A stretch of 40,529 nt of DNA, taken from positions 1 to 40,529 of the IMG/VR virus record IMGVR_UViG_3300010430_000170, one strand, 5' to 3'. Origin of the DNA: a virus. The position numbers and the translations under genes are program-made. This document shows positions 7,140 through 12,360 of the stretch, in pieces. The notes beneath the pieces are model-generated. The model was not told the DNA's origin and made no database searches. It saw nothing but the letters and a program-made list of their open reading frames with translations. Within the stretch, counting starts at the first letter, position 1. Every line of letters begins with the position of its first letter.

Positions 7140-7543
7140 TAGTCTGTTACCTTTCTTATTAGGGTTGGTGCTTCATCGTCCTCATACCAGTGGTACCCAA
7201 TGACGTCGTCTTTAATTGCGTCTACGTACGGTGCGACCCAATCGAAAAAATGTACGTGTTCGTCATCGTAGGCTTTCAAGTCACAACGCATGAATACGCT
7301 TGTTGTCGTGCTTACAGAACTGTGCTCAAAACTCCTAATCACCTTCGGGTGGTGGCAGTCCGACGCGCAACGACCGATCCCTTCCCAACGCAAGCACCTG
7401 AAAAGTTCGTGCCTAGGCGCTTGGAAGTCCTCGGGCAGGTCTTGCCCTGTAAAGAAGTATCTTAGCGCGGCTTCCGTGTTCTGGTCTTTCTGCTTTAAAA
7501 ACACATCACCCTTAACCATGATTTCTGTATGCATGCCCATCAT
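7139..7543 (-). CDS. hypothetical protein
   Basis: 134-aa acidic protein not recognised. It has several Cys and His (LFRCLRWEGIGRCASDCHH, near residues 46-64) that could bind a metal, but the spacing fits no standard finger. The C-terminus is rich in aromatic and acidic residues (HVHFFDWVAPYVDAIKDD; YHWYEDDEAP). Two adjacent ATGs occur at the start; either could be used behind GAGGGG. Confidence 0.65.
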   Translation of the reverse strand: MMGMHTEIMVKGDVFLKQKDQNTEAALRYFFTGQDLPEDFQAPRHELFRCLRWEGIGRCASDCHHPKVIRSFEHSSVSTTTSVFMRCDLKAYDDEHVHFFDWVAPYVDAIKDDVIGYHWYEDDEAPTLIRKVTD

Positions 7544-7544
7544 T

Positions 7545-7748
7545 TTACCCCTCTACTCGGATTACTGTTACGCCTAGGCGCTTGCGGTTCGCTTGCCTCT
7601 TTCTGGCTGTTGGTGTGGTGTACCAAGCCACGGTTTCAGGCAATACCCCTAGGTGCTCGGCGCATTCCTGAGCGGTGCCCATAAATTCAAGATCATCACC
7701 ACGGTACACTGCGAACTCTTGCGGCTCAAACATATCCAGTTGCTTCAT
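7545..7748 (-). CDS. small phage protein of the YRGD...WY.TP type
   Basis: 67-aa protein: FAVYRGDDLEFMGTAQECAE, then HLGVLPETVAWYTTPTARKR, ending VTVIRVEG. This layout (a short beta strand, a helix-turn-helix-like middle and a C-terminal strand) recurs in small phage proteins, some of which are thought to bind nucleic acid. The function is unknown. It lies one base from the next gene and overlaps the upstream gene by 4 bases. Confidence 0.7.
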   Translation of the reverse strand: MKQLDMFEPQEFAVYRGDDLEFMGTAQECAEHLGVLPETVAWYTTPTARKRQANRKRLGVTVIRVEG

Positions 7749-7975
7749 CGGCCTACCCCTTCTATTGGCTTGTTTCTGTGTTTACGGATCACCTCAGCAA
7801 TTTCTTGCTCGTACTCCCCGCGTTCGATCAGTTCCTTAGCGGCTACCATTTCGAATACGTCCATGTGCCCGCCGCCTTGTGCGTTTAGGATGTCGTTAAT
7901 ACGGCTTGCCATATCAACGCCCGCGGCCGTGTCCCTAAAGTACTCAATGGCCTTGGCGTAGCTAATTCTTTTCAT
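7745..7975 (-). CDS. hypothetical protein
   Basis: 76-aa, probably all-helical soluble protein (AKAIEYFRDTAAGVDMASRI; ELIERGEYEQEIAEVIRKH). It is not recognised. It overlaps both neighbours by ATGA-type junctions. Confidence 0.65.
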   Translation of the reverse strand: MKRISYAKAIEYFRDTAAGVDMASRINDILNAQGGGHMDVFEMVAAKELIERGEYEQEIAEVIRKHRNKPIEGVGR

Positions 7976-8310
7976 GATACGAGCCTTTCAATTGCTTCGG
8001 ATATTGTTGTTTCGCTGCCAGACAGTTCCAAGTCGTTCGCCGCCGCGTACGCTTCAAAACCCGCCGTAATTTCTTCAGACGCTACGGCGCTTGGGTGAAG
8101 GATCGCGAGCGGGTCGCCCTTCGCCGTGCCTTGCCATATCCAGCCGTCACCCTCGAAGCGTTCGGCTTTCAAGCCCGCGTTACCGAGTAGCGCCGTTACA
8201 TACTCTTCGGCGGTTACACGGTTTTCATGCCCGTCAAAGTTGATGCCGTTGACCTCTAATAGGTTTTTTATATGTTCATTTTCGCAAGTTACGTTTAGTA
8301 CAATAATCAT
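7972..8310 (-). CDS. hypothetical protein
   Basis: 112-aa acidic protein not recognised. The N-terminus MIIVLNVTCENEHIKNLLE looks like a beta strand plus helix; the rest is mixed alpha/beta, with GDGWIWQG near residue 57. Its start forms a TAATG overlap with the 32-aa ORF upstream, inside the 27-bp repeat described at 8308-8334. Confidence 0.65.
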   Translation of the reverse strand: MIIVLNVTCENEHIKNLLEVNGINFDGHENRVTAEEYVTALLGNAGLKAERFEGDGWIWQGTAKGDPLAILHPSAVASEEITAGFEAYAAANDLELSGSETTISEAIERLVS

Positions 8311-8334
8311 TACTCAATCCCCCATGTTTGCCCG
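8308..8334. repeat. 27-bp direct repeat, copy 1 (gene-junction repeat)
   Basis: Plus-strand 8308-8334 equals 8962-8988 except for one base (8317 versus 8971). In both places it spans a TAATG stop-start junction and encodes GQTWG(I/L)E-stop on the minus strand. The copies are 654 bp apart and flank the genes at 8396-8662 and 8662-8964, so recombination between them could delete or insert that pair. Confidence 0.9.
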
Positions 8335-8408
8335 CGGGCAATAAATCCAAGTAAAGCAAGGCAAGGAACGCCTGCGCCTATCAGTACAGTCGTTTTTATT
8401 GTGTGCAT
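8310..8408 (-). CDS. 32-aa single-TM peptide
   Basis: Short ORF found by reading the gap: MHTIKTTVLIGAGVPCLALL, then GFIARGQTWGIE. Residues 7-24 form a plausible membrane segment. It overlaps the upstream gene by 13 bases and the downstream one by TAATG. Its last seven residues come from the 27-bp repeat shared with the end of the gene at 8964-9545, so it may be a membrane segment fused by recombination to a borrowed terminus rather than an old gene. Confidence 0.5.
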   Translation of the reverse strand: MHTIKTTVLIGAGVPCLALLGFIARGQTWGIE

Positions 8409-8662
8409 TGGTCAGAGTCCTTTTTTGTGTATTCGCCTGTTATGATAAAATTCTTTAATGTGTTTAATTCTTTAAAAGGCGTTAACCCTCCATAGCTTTT
8501 TGGCGTGCCAAGCTTATAAACCTCTTTACTTATCGGCCTCCCTGTTTCTAAATGTTCTGCAATAGCAGCGCGACATAATACACAATCGCCAGGGTATTTT
8601 TTGTGCTTTTCGTGCATATCCCACCTTGCACTATTGATAGTATTCATTGTGATTTTTTTCAT
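8396..8662 (-). CDS. hypothetical protein with CxxC
   Basis: 88-aa basic protein not recognised. It contains CVLCRAAIAEHLETGRP near residue 27, a single CxxC that might pair with downstream His or Cys, but no full zinc motif is visible. ATGA-type overlap with the HTH gene upstream. Base composition here (8.4-8.7 kb) is visibly more AT-rich than in flanking genes, in line with an inserted segment between the 27-bp repeats. Confidence 0.6.
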   Translation of the reverse strand: MKKITMNTINSARWDMHEKHKKYPGDCVLCRAAIAEHLETGRPISKEVYKLGTPKSYGGLTPFKELNTLKNFIITGEYTKKDSDQCTQ

Positions 8663-8964
8663 TATTTTAGCCTCTCCTGTTTTGATTTTCTATACTCGCG
8701 CATGCTGTCGCGGTGTTTATCTTTGTCGTAATACTGCGCGCTTCCGCCTCGCTCCTGACGCCTTGCTAGATTTTCAGCGTGTTTTGAAGGGTCTTGTATG
8801 AACTGCACGAGGCGACGGCTTACGTTGTACTCAGCCGCTAGGGCGCGCTGGCTCAGGTTGCCAACGTTCGCCCGTATTTCGTCGCGTTGCTGAGGTGTCA
8901 GCTTAACCCGCTTATCCGTACCCTCTGGTAGCGGCGTTTTATTCGTTTCGAATGCATACGGCAT
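8662..8964 (-). CDS. small HTH protein
   Basis: 100-aa protein with a simple helix-turn-helix at residues about 20-50: VKLTPQQRDEIRANVGNLSQ then RALAAEYNVSRRLVQFI, like the DNA-recognition part of resolvase/transposase-type HTHs. A very basic tail follows (ENLARRQERGGS, then QYYDKDKHRDSMREYRKSKQ), a pattern seen in many phages. It probably binds DNA; the target is unknown. It is a second candidate, after the XRE protein, for the 10-bp repeated sites upstream of this operon. Confidence 0.72.
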   Translation of the reverse strand: MPYAFETNKTPLPEGTDKRVKLTPQQRDEIRANVGNLSQRALAAEYNVSRRLVQFIQDPSKHAENLARRQERGGSAQYYDKDKHRDSMREYRKSKQERLK

Positions 8965-8988
8965 TACTCAAGCCCCCATGTTTGCCCG
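8962..8988. repeat. 27-bp direct repeat, copy 2 (gene-junction repeat)
   Basis: Partner of 8308-8334, with one mismatch. It covers the 3' end of the gene at 8964-9545 (GQTWGLE, stop) and the start of the HTH gene. Confidence 0.9.
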
Positions 8989-9545
8989 TCTGCGTAGATG
9001 GTCAGCGCGTCAAACTTCCCCGCCTCGGTGCTGTACTGATCCATCTGCTCTTCTGTGTATCGTTCGGTGTGGTCGTGAAAGCCCACACTATGGCCTTGGC
9101 GTGCGTAGAACAAATCCGAACCCAGCTGTCGCATCCACTCCGCCGTAAGCGTGTCGGGTAGCGTGATAGCTCTCAAAAATTCAGTACAATGCACCCACGC
9201 TTCATGTCGGGTCTGGTCGTTCGCGTCGGATACGCTTTTAGGCTGCCAGTGTTCTGGGGCGTCAGCGAATAGCGCCGTTTCAAGGTAACCCTTCACCATT
9301 TCGCTTACGTTATCCATCGTCCAGCCGTCGGGCTTGGGGTTAAAATCTTGCCCTAGTGGCGTTTCTGCTGCCAGTGTGGCTAGACGCTCGACGCGGTGCA
9401 CATGCCATTCAGGTTCGCCGTGCTCTGTAAATTCGTCAGAACTCAAGTCTTTCGCGATAAGGTGCGCCTCGAGGTGGTCAGTTGCTTCAAGGTCGGCTTT
9501 AAGCCATTGTGTACTCTTAACGTACGCTGTGTATGTATGTTTCAT
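8964..9545 (-). CDS. conserved phage protein, function unknown
   Basis: 193-aa protein. The C-terminal half matches a common small phage family: MVKGYLETALFADAPEHW near residues 83-100, then DLFYARQGHSVGFHDHTERY and a Tyr/Gly-rich end DALTIYADGQTWGLE. Related proteins usually read DFWLTRNGHGAGFWD at that place. The N-terminal part (TAYVKSTQWLKADLEATDHL) looks like an extra domain. No catalytic motif is evident. It starts 14 bases after the upstream gene. Confidence 0.72.
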   Translation of the reverse strand: MKHTYTAYVKSTQWLKADLEATDHLEAHLIAKDLSSDEFTEHGEPEWHVHRVERLATLAAETPLGQDFNPKPDGWTMDNVSEMVKGYLETALFADAPEHWQPKSVSDANDQTRHEAWVHCTEFLRAITLPDTLTAEWMRQLGSDLFYARQGHSVGFHDHTERYTEEQMDQYSTEAGKFDALTIYADGQTWGLE

Positions 9546-9559
9546 TTCTAATACTTTCT

Positions 9560-10378
9560 TTAAAATTTAGATCCTAGGGCGTCGATGTCAGCTTTAAAGC
9601 GTTCCATCAACTCGGGCAAACGTGCCCTCAGCGCTTTTGTAAGCTCCTCTTTAGGTGCGCATAGCTCTTCGTCCGTAGCGTCAGGCCAGATTGCCGTCCT
9701 TCGCGCGGCGTCAAGGTCTCTTTCTTTACCTTCGCCCCATGCCGTATGCACGGTCTTAAAGGTAACGCCACAGTTTTGCAGGGCGGCAAGGTACTGCTGC
9801 GCTTCCTGCTTAGAGGTGAAAGGGCATCCATACCAGCCACCAAGCTGGCCAAGGTAACCTTTAAAGGTGTAACGCGTTCCGTACGTTTTCGGGTCTTTCC
9901 CGTGCGCGTGCTCTTCTATCTCTAGGTTGTCGAAACTGCTTAGATCCATGAGGAACCGCACCAGGCCGTCTTCTAATACATGCGGCACTGGCACGCTATC
10001 AAAGAAGACCTGTGTCTTGTCGTAGAATGTATTCGGTTCGCCTTTACGTAGGCCGTTATAGTCCCTGTCGCCCGCGTAGTACACGGTGTTGCTTACGTAA
10101 CCCCAAGGGCCTTCGCTCGTTGTGAGGTGCCACTTGATGAGGTGCGCAAGCTCGGGGAAGTGCTCGGCGATTTCGGCATGGTTACAGCCGCAAGACTCTA
10201 TATGCGCCTCCCGCTCCGTGACACCTCGGTACGTCGTGCCCGTGATGGTAAACGTGTTGTGCCCGTTGCCGCGTTCGTCGTCATAGCGTACCTCTGCAAC
10301 GATTAAACGCTTGCGGCCGTTCTCTACAAAAGTCTTGCGGAACGTCTTTTTCTGGAGCTTCGTGATTACTGATTTCAT
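9560..10378 (-). CDS. conserved phage protein (CGC...HFPEL...KWHLT family)
   Basis: 272-aa protein recognisable by a block common in phage accessory regions: ESCGCNHAEIAEHFPELAHL near residues 80-100, IKWHLTTSEGPWGYVSNTVY near 101-120, and GDRDYNGLRKGE near 123-134. The family has no known activity that I can name. Cys/His density around CGC could bind metal. It is the largest gene of the leftward operon, placed early, and overlaps the upstream gene by ATGA. Confidence 0.75.
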   Translation of the reverse strand: MKSVITKLQKKTFRKTFVENGRKRLIVAEVRYDDERGNGHNTFTITGTTYRGVTEREAHIESCGCNHAEIAEHFPELAHLIKWHLTTSEGPWGYVSNTVYYAGDRDYNGLRKGEPNTFYDKTQVFFDSVPVPHVLEDGLVRFLMDLSSFDNLEIEEHAHGKDPKTYGTRYTFKGYLGQLGGWYGCPFTSKQEAQQYLAALQNCGVTFKTVHTAWGEGKERDLDAARRTAIWPDATDEELCAPKEELTKALRARLPELMERFKADIDALGSKF

Positions 10379-10581
10379 AGGTGTTTGCTTTCTTTAGTTA
10401 AGGTTTGCATAGGTTCGTAACGGATTTTAAACAGTTCCGCGCTCTGCACTGCGTTGTTGCGTGCTCTGATTTCCGCGCACTTGCGGGCGTCGAACTCGCT
10501 TTGATAGTAGTCATATTGCACGAGAACCCCTTTATGTGTCTGCTTGCGGGTCACCGTCATGAAATTAAATTTACGGCTCAT
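10375..10581 (-). CDS. hypothetical small protein
   Basis: 68-aa basic protein not recognised (MSRKFNFMTVTRKQTHKGV, then LVQYDYYQSEFDARKCAEIR). One copy of the 10-bp GTTCGTAACG motif (10413-10422) lies inside its 3' coding part, where it encodes RYEP. ATGA overlaps at both ends show it is translated with its neighbours. Confidence 0.65.
   Translation of the reverse strand: MSRKFNFMTVTRKQTHKGVLVQYDYYQSEFDARKCAEIRARNNAVQSAELFKIRYEPMQTLTKESKHL
10413..10422 (+). repeat. GTTCGTAACG motif, intragenic copy
   Basis: Perfect copy of the motif that is repeated in the control region, here within the coding sequence of the gene at 10375-10581, about 450 bp downstream of the leftward promoter. It could act as a roadblock or silencing site, or be chance. 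Confidence 0.6.
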
Positions 10582-10670
10582 TTGTTTAATACCTTTACTG
10601 CTACGAATAGAATTCGGATTATAGTTTCACCGCTGGCGCTATCGTCCTGAAGTACCAGCGCGTATACCAC
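10578..10670 (-). CDS. 30-aa peptide, GTG start (tentative)
   Basis: Short frame filling the gap: GTG then VYALVLQDDSASGETIIRIL, ending FVAVKVLNK, with a TGA that overlaps the next ATG (ATGA). AGGGG lies about 11 bases before the GTG, longer than usual. The coupling with the downstream gene is the main support. The C-terminal stretch is hydrophobic. Confidence 0.4.
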   Translation of the reverse strand: MVYALVLQDDSASGETIIRILFVAVKVLNK

Positions 10671-10671
10671 C

Positions 10672-10845
10672 TTAATAAGTCCCCTGTGTTGTGATTAATC
10701 CAATTACGCTGTAAACCACCAGTGCGGTAAAGCCTAGAACATATGCAGCGGTGGCGATTAGCTCGGCGCGTCTGTGCCGCATGTTACGCTCGGCAAGTAC
10801 TGCGGCGCGCCTTTCGTTCGACGGATTGTATTTGTATTCGTTCAT
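10672..10845 (-). CDS. 57-aa membrane peptide, first gene of the leftward operon
   Basis: Found by reading the gap: MNEYKYNPSNERRAAVLAER, then a basic NMRHRRAELI, then about 20 hydrophobic residues (ATAAYVLGFTALVVYSVIGL), ending ITTQGTY. AAGGAA lies 8 bases before the ATG. It is the first ORF downstream of the perfect sigma70 promoter at 10877-10905. One transmembrane helix with the basic side likely cytoplasmic. First-gene position suggests a very early function, such as membrane-level takeover or exclusion; that is inference. Confidence 0.72.
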   Translation of the reverse strand: MNEYKYNPSNERRAAVLAERNMRHRRAELIATAAYVLGFTALVVYSVIGLITTQGTY

Positions 10846-10876
10846 GTCTTCTATTCCTTATTTATTAACTATATTT

Positions 10877-10905
10877 ATTATAGGGTTCGTAACGGCTAAT
10901 GTCAA
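10877..10905 (-). promoter_or_regulatory. leftward early sigma70 promoter with operator in the spacer
   Basis: On the minus strand: TTGACA (10900-10905), exactly 17 bases, then TATAAT (10877-10882), a perfect consensus match in both hexamers. The spacer contains a perfect CGTTACGAAC (10885-10894). A protein on this site would block RNA polymerase, as in CI- or LacI-type operators. The promoter would drive the whole leftward operon (10845 down to 3307). Confidence 0.9.
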
Positions 10906-10938
10906 TATTTATTTACTATTTATTTACTATTTATTTAT
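10906..10938. repeat. three tandem AT-rich 11-mers
   Basis: Two exact copies of TATTTATTTAC (10906-10916, 10917-10927) and a third ending in T (10928-10938). The stretch is AT only except for the C in each unit and touches the -35 box of the leftward promoter. An AT-rich repeat beside iteron-like sites is the usual build of a DNA unwinding element at a replication origin. Confidence 0.8.
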
Positions 10939-11035
10939 GTTTTTCGGCATTAATTGAGAAACTGGCGGGGTTCGTAACGTCCGAACGTTCGGGGTTCGTA
11001 ACGGTTCGTAACGCTTCCGAAAATTTCCATAGAGC

Positions 11036-11100
11036 TTCGGGAAGCGAGTTCGTAACGCCCGAACAGCTTCGGAAGCGTTCGGGAAGCGAGTTCGTAACGC
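11036..11100 (+). repeat. 23-bp perfect direct repeat around two operator copies
   Basis: Positions 11036-11058 and 11078-11100 are identical, with a period of 42 bp (four helical turns); each ends with GTTCGTAACGC. Between and across them lies an inverted repeat, CCCGAAC at 11058-11064 and GTTCGGG at 11077-11083. The spacing places both operator copies on the same face of the helix. Confidence 0.85.
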
Positions 11101-11312
11101 GTGGAACACATTCTGCTTAATATTTAGGCATTTAATCCGTTACGAACTTTTAGGGATTCCTCTTTAGTTTCAAGAGTTTCCAAGATTTCTGGGCATCGGA
11201 CACGGCTGGGCAGGCACGTTGTTCTGCTTTAAGTATCAGTGGGTTAAGGATGTTTCACGGAAGTATGCCCGCTCAAGTCTCCTATTCCACCTCGCTGATA
11301 CCAGTGTCTGTG

Positions 11313-11360
11313 CGTTACGAACGGACGTCGCTCAGTACCAGAGTTCGTACCGTTACGAAC
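11313..11360. repeat. operator-like motif copies inside the long inverted repeat
   Basis: CGTTACGAAC is perfect at 11313-11322 and 11351-11360. The second is preceded by GTTCGTAC at 11343, making an 18-bp imperfect palindrome (11343-11360). Confidence 0.8.
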
Positions 11361-11370
11361 CGCTACATAC

Positions 11371-11418
11371 CTCTCTATTCTCCTCTCCCCAACCCAGTAT
11401 AGAGAGGAGAGTATAGAG
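11371..11418 (+). other. nested pyrimidine/purine hairpin
   Basis: Bases 11371-11387 pair with 11402-11418 over 17 positions with one mismatch and one G.U; the loop is 14 bases (11388-11401). The left arm is almost pure pyrimidine and the right arm purine. There is no T-run after it, so it is not a standard terminator. It sits within the long inverted repeat at 11167-11507. Confidence 0.7.
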
Positions 11419-11553
11419 AAAGGGGCAGTTTTATTTGTGATTTCAACAGCTTAAGCGTGCCTGCCCAGCCGTGTCCGGTGTCCGGAATATCTGGAAGCTA
11501 CTGAAATCATTACGCTTTTAAAAAAGTTCGTATCAAATCGCGTTTTCCGCCAA

Positions 11554-11573
11554 GTTCGTAACGGTTCGTAACG
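11554..11573 (+). repeat. tandem pair of operator-like motifs
   Basis: Two perfect abutting copies of GTTCGTAACG (11554 and 11564), the same head-to-tail arrangement as at 10994-11013. A degraded copy, GTTCGTATCA, lies at 11526. Confidence 0.8.
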
Positions 11574-11619
11574 TTCCGAAACGCCTTGCCACATCGCGGG
11601 ACATCACGTAAAACATGAG

Positions 11620-11747
11620 CGAAGCGAATTCGTTTCGAGCGAGACGGGCAGGGGGTCTACGAAAGGCACTTTCGGGGGCGCCCGGGGCGGCCGCTGGGTG
11701 GGGTCACCCCCGTATACCGCGAGCCACTTTTTGGAGCCGTTACGAAC
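11620..11747. other. GC-rich palindrome-dense stretch, non-coding
   Basis: Starts with an 18-bp near-palindrome centred on GAATTC (11620-11637). It then has GAAAG/CTTTC, GGGCGCCC, GCGGCCGC and GGGGTCACCCC palindromes in succession. An open frame from 11615 to 11836 has biased, repetitive residues and no ribosome binding site, so I treat the stretch as non-coding. Its place shortly upstream of the terminase genes would suit a packaging or replication site, but nothing shows that directly. A reverse-orientation operator copy lies at 11738-11747. Confidence 0.4.
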
Positions 11748-11773
11748 TCCGGACAGCCCCGACCGTTACGAAC
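11738..11773 (-). repeat. operator-like motif pair upstream of the rightward promoter
   Basis: Perfect CGTTACGAAC at 11738-11747 and 11764-11773. The second ends 11 bases before the -35 box of the promoter at 11785, a position from which a bound protein could repress or activate. Confidence 0.8.
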
Positions 11774-11784
11774 CGAAGGCGGCC

Positions 11785-11813
11785 CTTGACACCCTTGCCC
11801 GGCACCCGTACAC
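11785..11813 (+). promoter_or_regulatory. rightward sigma70 promoter for the 66-aa protein
   Basis: TTGACA (11785-11790), 17-base spacer, TACACT (11808-11813). The spacer is GC-rich. Transcription would start near 11820, giving a short leader with AAAGGA before the ATG at 11850. Two 10-bp motifs lie just upstream (11738 and 11764). Confidence 0.78.
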
Positions 11814-11849
11814 TGACCGTATCTATAAACCCATGAAAGGAATGAGCAC

Positions 11850-12050
11850 ATGGAACCGATTTACGAACCGAGCGATATTATGCAGTATTTTAAATGGGAG
11901 CACCTCCCGGAGCGCCTGCAGGCGATCAGTAAGCCGTTCGGAGAATTAGCCGAGCGACTAGATAGAGACCTGAAACCTGGCGCTGAGAAGAGTGTGGCCT
12001 TACGTAAGCTCCTTGAGTCAAAAGACGCTGCCGTACGTGCGGCACTTTAG
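11850..12050 (+). CDS. 66-aa helical protein, possible Acb2/Tad1-hairpin-like
   Basis: MEPIYEPSDIMQYFKWEHLP, then ERLQAISKPFGELAERL, then EKSVALRKLLESKDAAVRAA. This belongs to a widespread phage family (YFxYxHLPxxLQ; SxPFxxLA; ALRKLLEAKDAAVRA) predicted to fold as a helical hairpin. From memory its pattern is close to the Acb2/Tad1 hairpin (DUF7681-type) proteins, whose characterised members sequester cyclic-nucleotide or gcADPR signals of CBASS and Thoeris defence; I cannot confirm membership. AAAGGA sits 8 bases before the ATG. It is a single-gene unit with its own promoter and operators, upstream of the late genes, as expected for an early anti-host protein. Confidence 0.7.
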   Translation: MEPIYEPSDIMQYFKWEHLPERLQAISKPFGELAERLDRDLKPGAEKSVALRKLLESKDAAVRAAL

Positions 12051-12053
12051 TAC

Positions 12054-12082
12054 TTGACACGATGGTCTGTAAGGACTATAGT
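12054..12082 (+). promoter_or_regulatory. rightward sigma70 promoter for the RNA region
   Basis: TTGACA (12054-12059), 17-base spacer, TATAGT (12077-12082): eleven of twelve consensus bases. It begins four bases after the stop of the 66-aa gene and has no 10-bp operator nearby, so it may be constitutive. Transcription would start near 12089 and run through the tRNA to the terminator at 12742-12766. Confidence 0.88.
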
Positions 12083-12088
12083 ACAGAC

Positions 12089-12247
12089 TGGTGCTTCCAC
12101 TGACTCCCATGTCGGGTGAAGTACTACCTGGTGTTAGCCGACCACACGGGCTACAGAAATTAGATGACGGTCATACTGTAAATAACCGAAGAGATCTTCG
12201 CCGGGGGTGTACGAGTCTAGACACCAACGCCTCCGACCGAGGATACA
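12089..12247 (+). ncRNA. leader part of the structured non-coding transcript
   Basis: No credible gene: frames here are short and lack ribosome binding sites. Hairpins can be drawn: gtgcttccac with gtgaagtac around 12091-12123, TAGCC with GGCTA around 12135-12153, and GGTGT with ACACC around 12206-12225. I did not recognise the RNA; no tRNA T-loop pattern occurs in this part. Confidence 0.4.
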
Positions 12248-12357
12248 GAATTTTTAAAGAGGGTGCTCCTAAGCGTCTGATATAAGCGCAGGAGGGACTA
12301 GATTCAGACAATTCTAGATGATATGCTCGCCAATCCTGCCACCCTCTTTAAGAATTT
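12248..12357 (+). ncRNA. cloverleaf-like RNA with an 18-bp closing helix
   Basis: 12248-12265 pairs with 12340-12357 without interruption (18 bp, two G.U). Inside are a D-arm-like hairpin (CTCCT 12266-12270 with AGGAG 12290-12294, plus GCG/CGC) and an anticodon-arm-like hairpin (CTAGA 12298-12302 with TCTAG 12313-12317, 10-base loop). There is no T-arm and no CCA, so it is not a tRNA. The overall form is a multibranch tRNA-like fold 110 bases long. Function unknown. Confidence 0.55.
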
Positions 12358-12360
12358 TAT

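Larger units (their letters stand above)
10885..11147. repeat. operator-like motif cluster, left
   Basis: Seven perfect copies of the 10-bp motif: GTTCGTAACG at 10885, 10970, 10994, 11004, 11048 and 11090, and its reverse complement at 11138. Copies at 10994 and 11004 abut head to tail, one helical turn apart. The core GTT-CGT-AAC has palindromic outer triplets, so it may be a short dimer site. The density is typical of repressor operators, stoperators or replication iterons. Confidence 0.85.
11167..11507 (+). ncRNA. long imperfect inverted repeat / predicted structured RNA
   Basis: A perfect 22-bp inverted repeat (11197-11218 with 11456-11477) extends outward for about 30 more bases (11167-11196 with 11478-11507) with about 26 of 30 positions paired, six of them as G.U when read as plus-strand RNA. 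The stem thus spans about 52 bp and encloses about 237 bases. G.U pairs would be A.C mismatches in the opposite transcript, so a plus-strand RNA is favoured over a purely DNA-level repeat. No ORF of note lies inside. It holds two operator copies, a third partial one and a second hairpin. It could be an origin element, a regulatory RNA or a small inserted element with 22-bp terminal repeats. Confidence 0.6.

Noticed and set aside
11615-11836. 73-aa frame in the control region.
   Set aside because: Biased Arg/Ala/Gly/Pro composition, no ribosome binding site, overlaps palindromes and the promoter at 11785.
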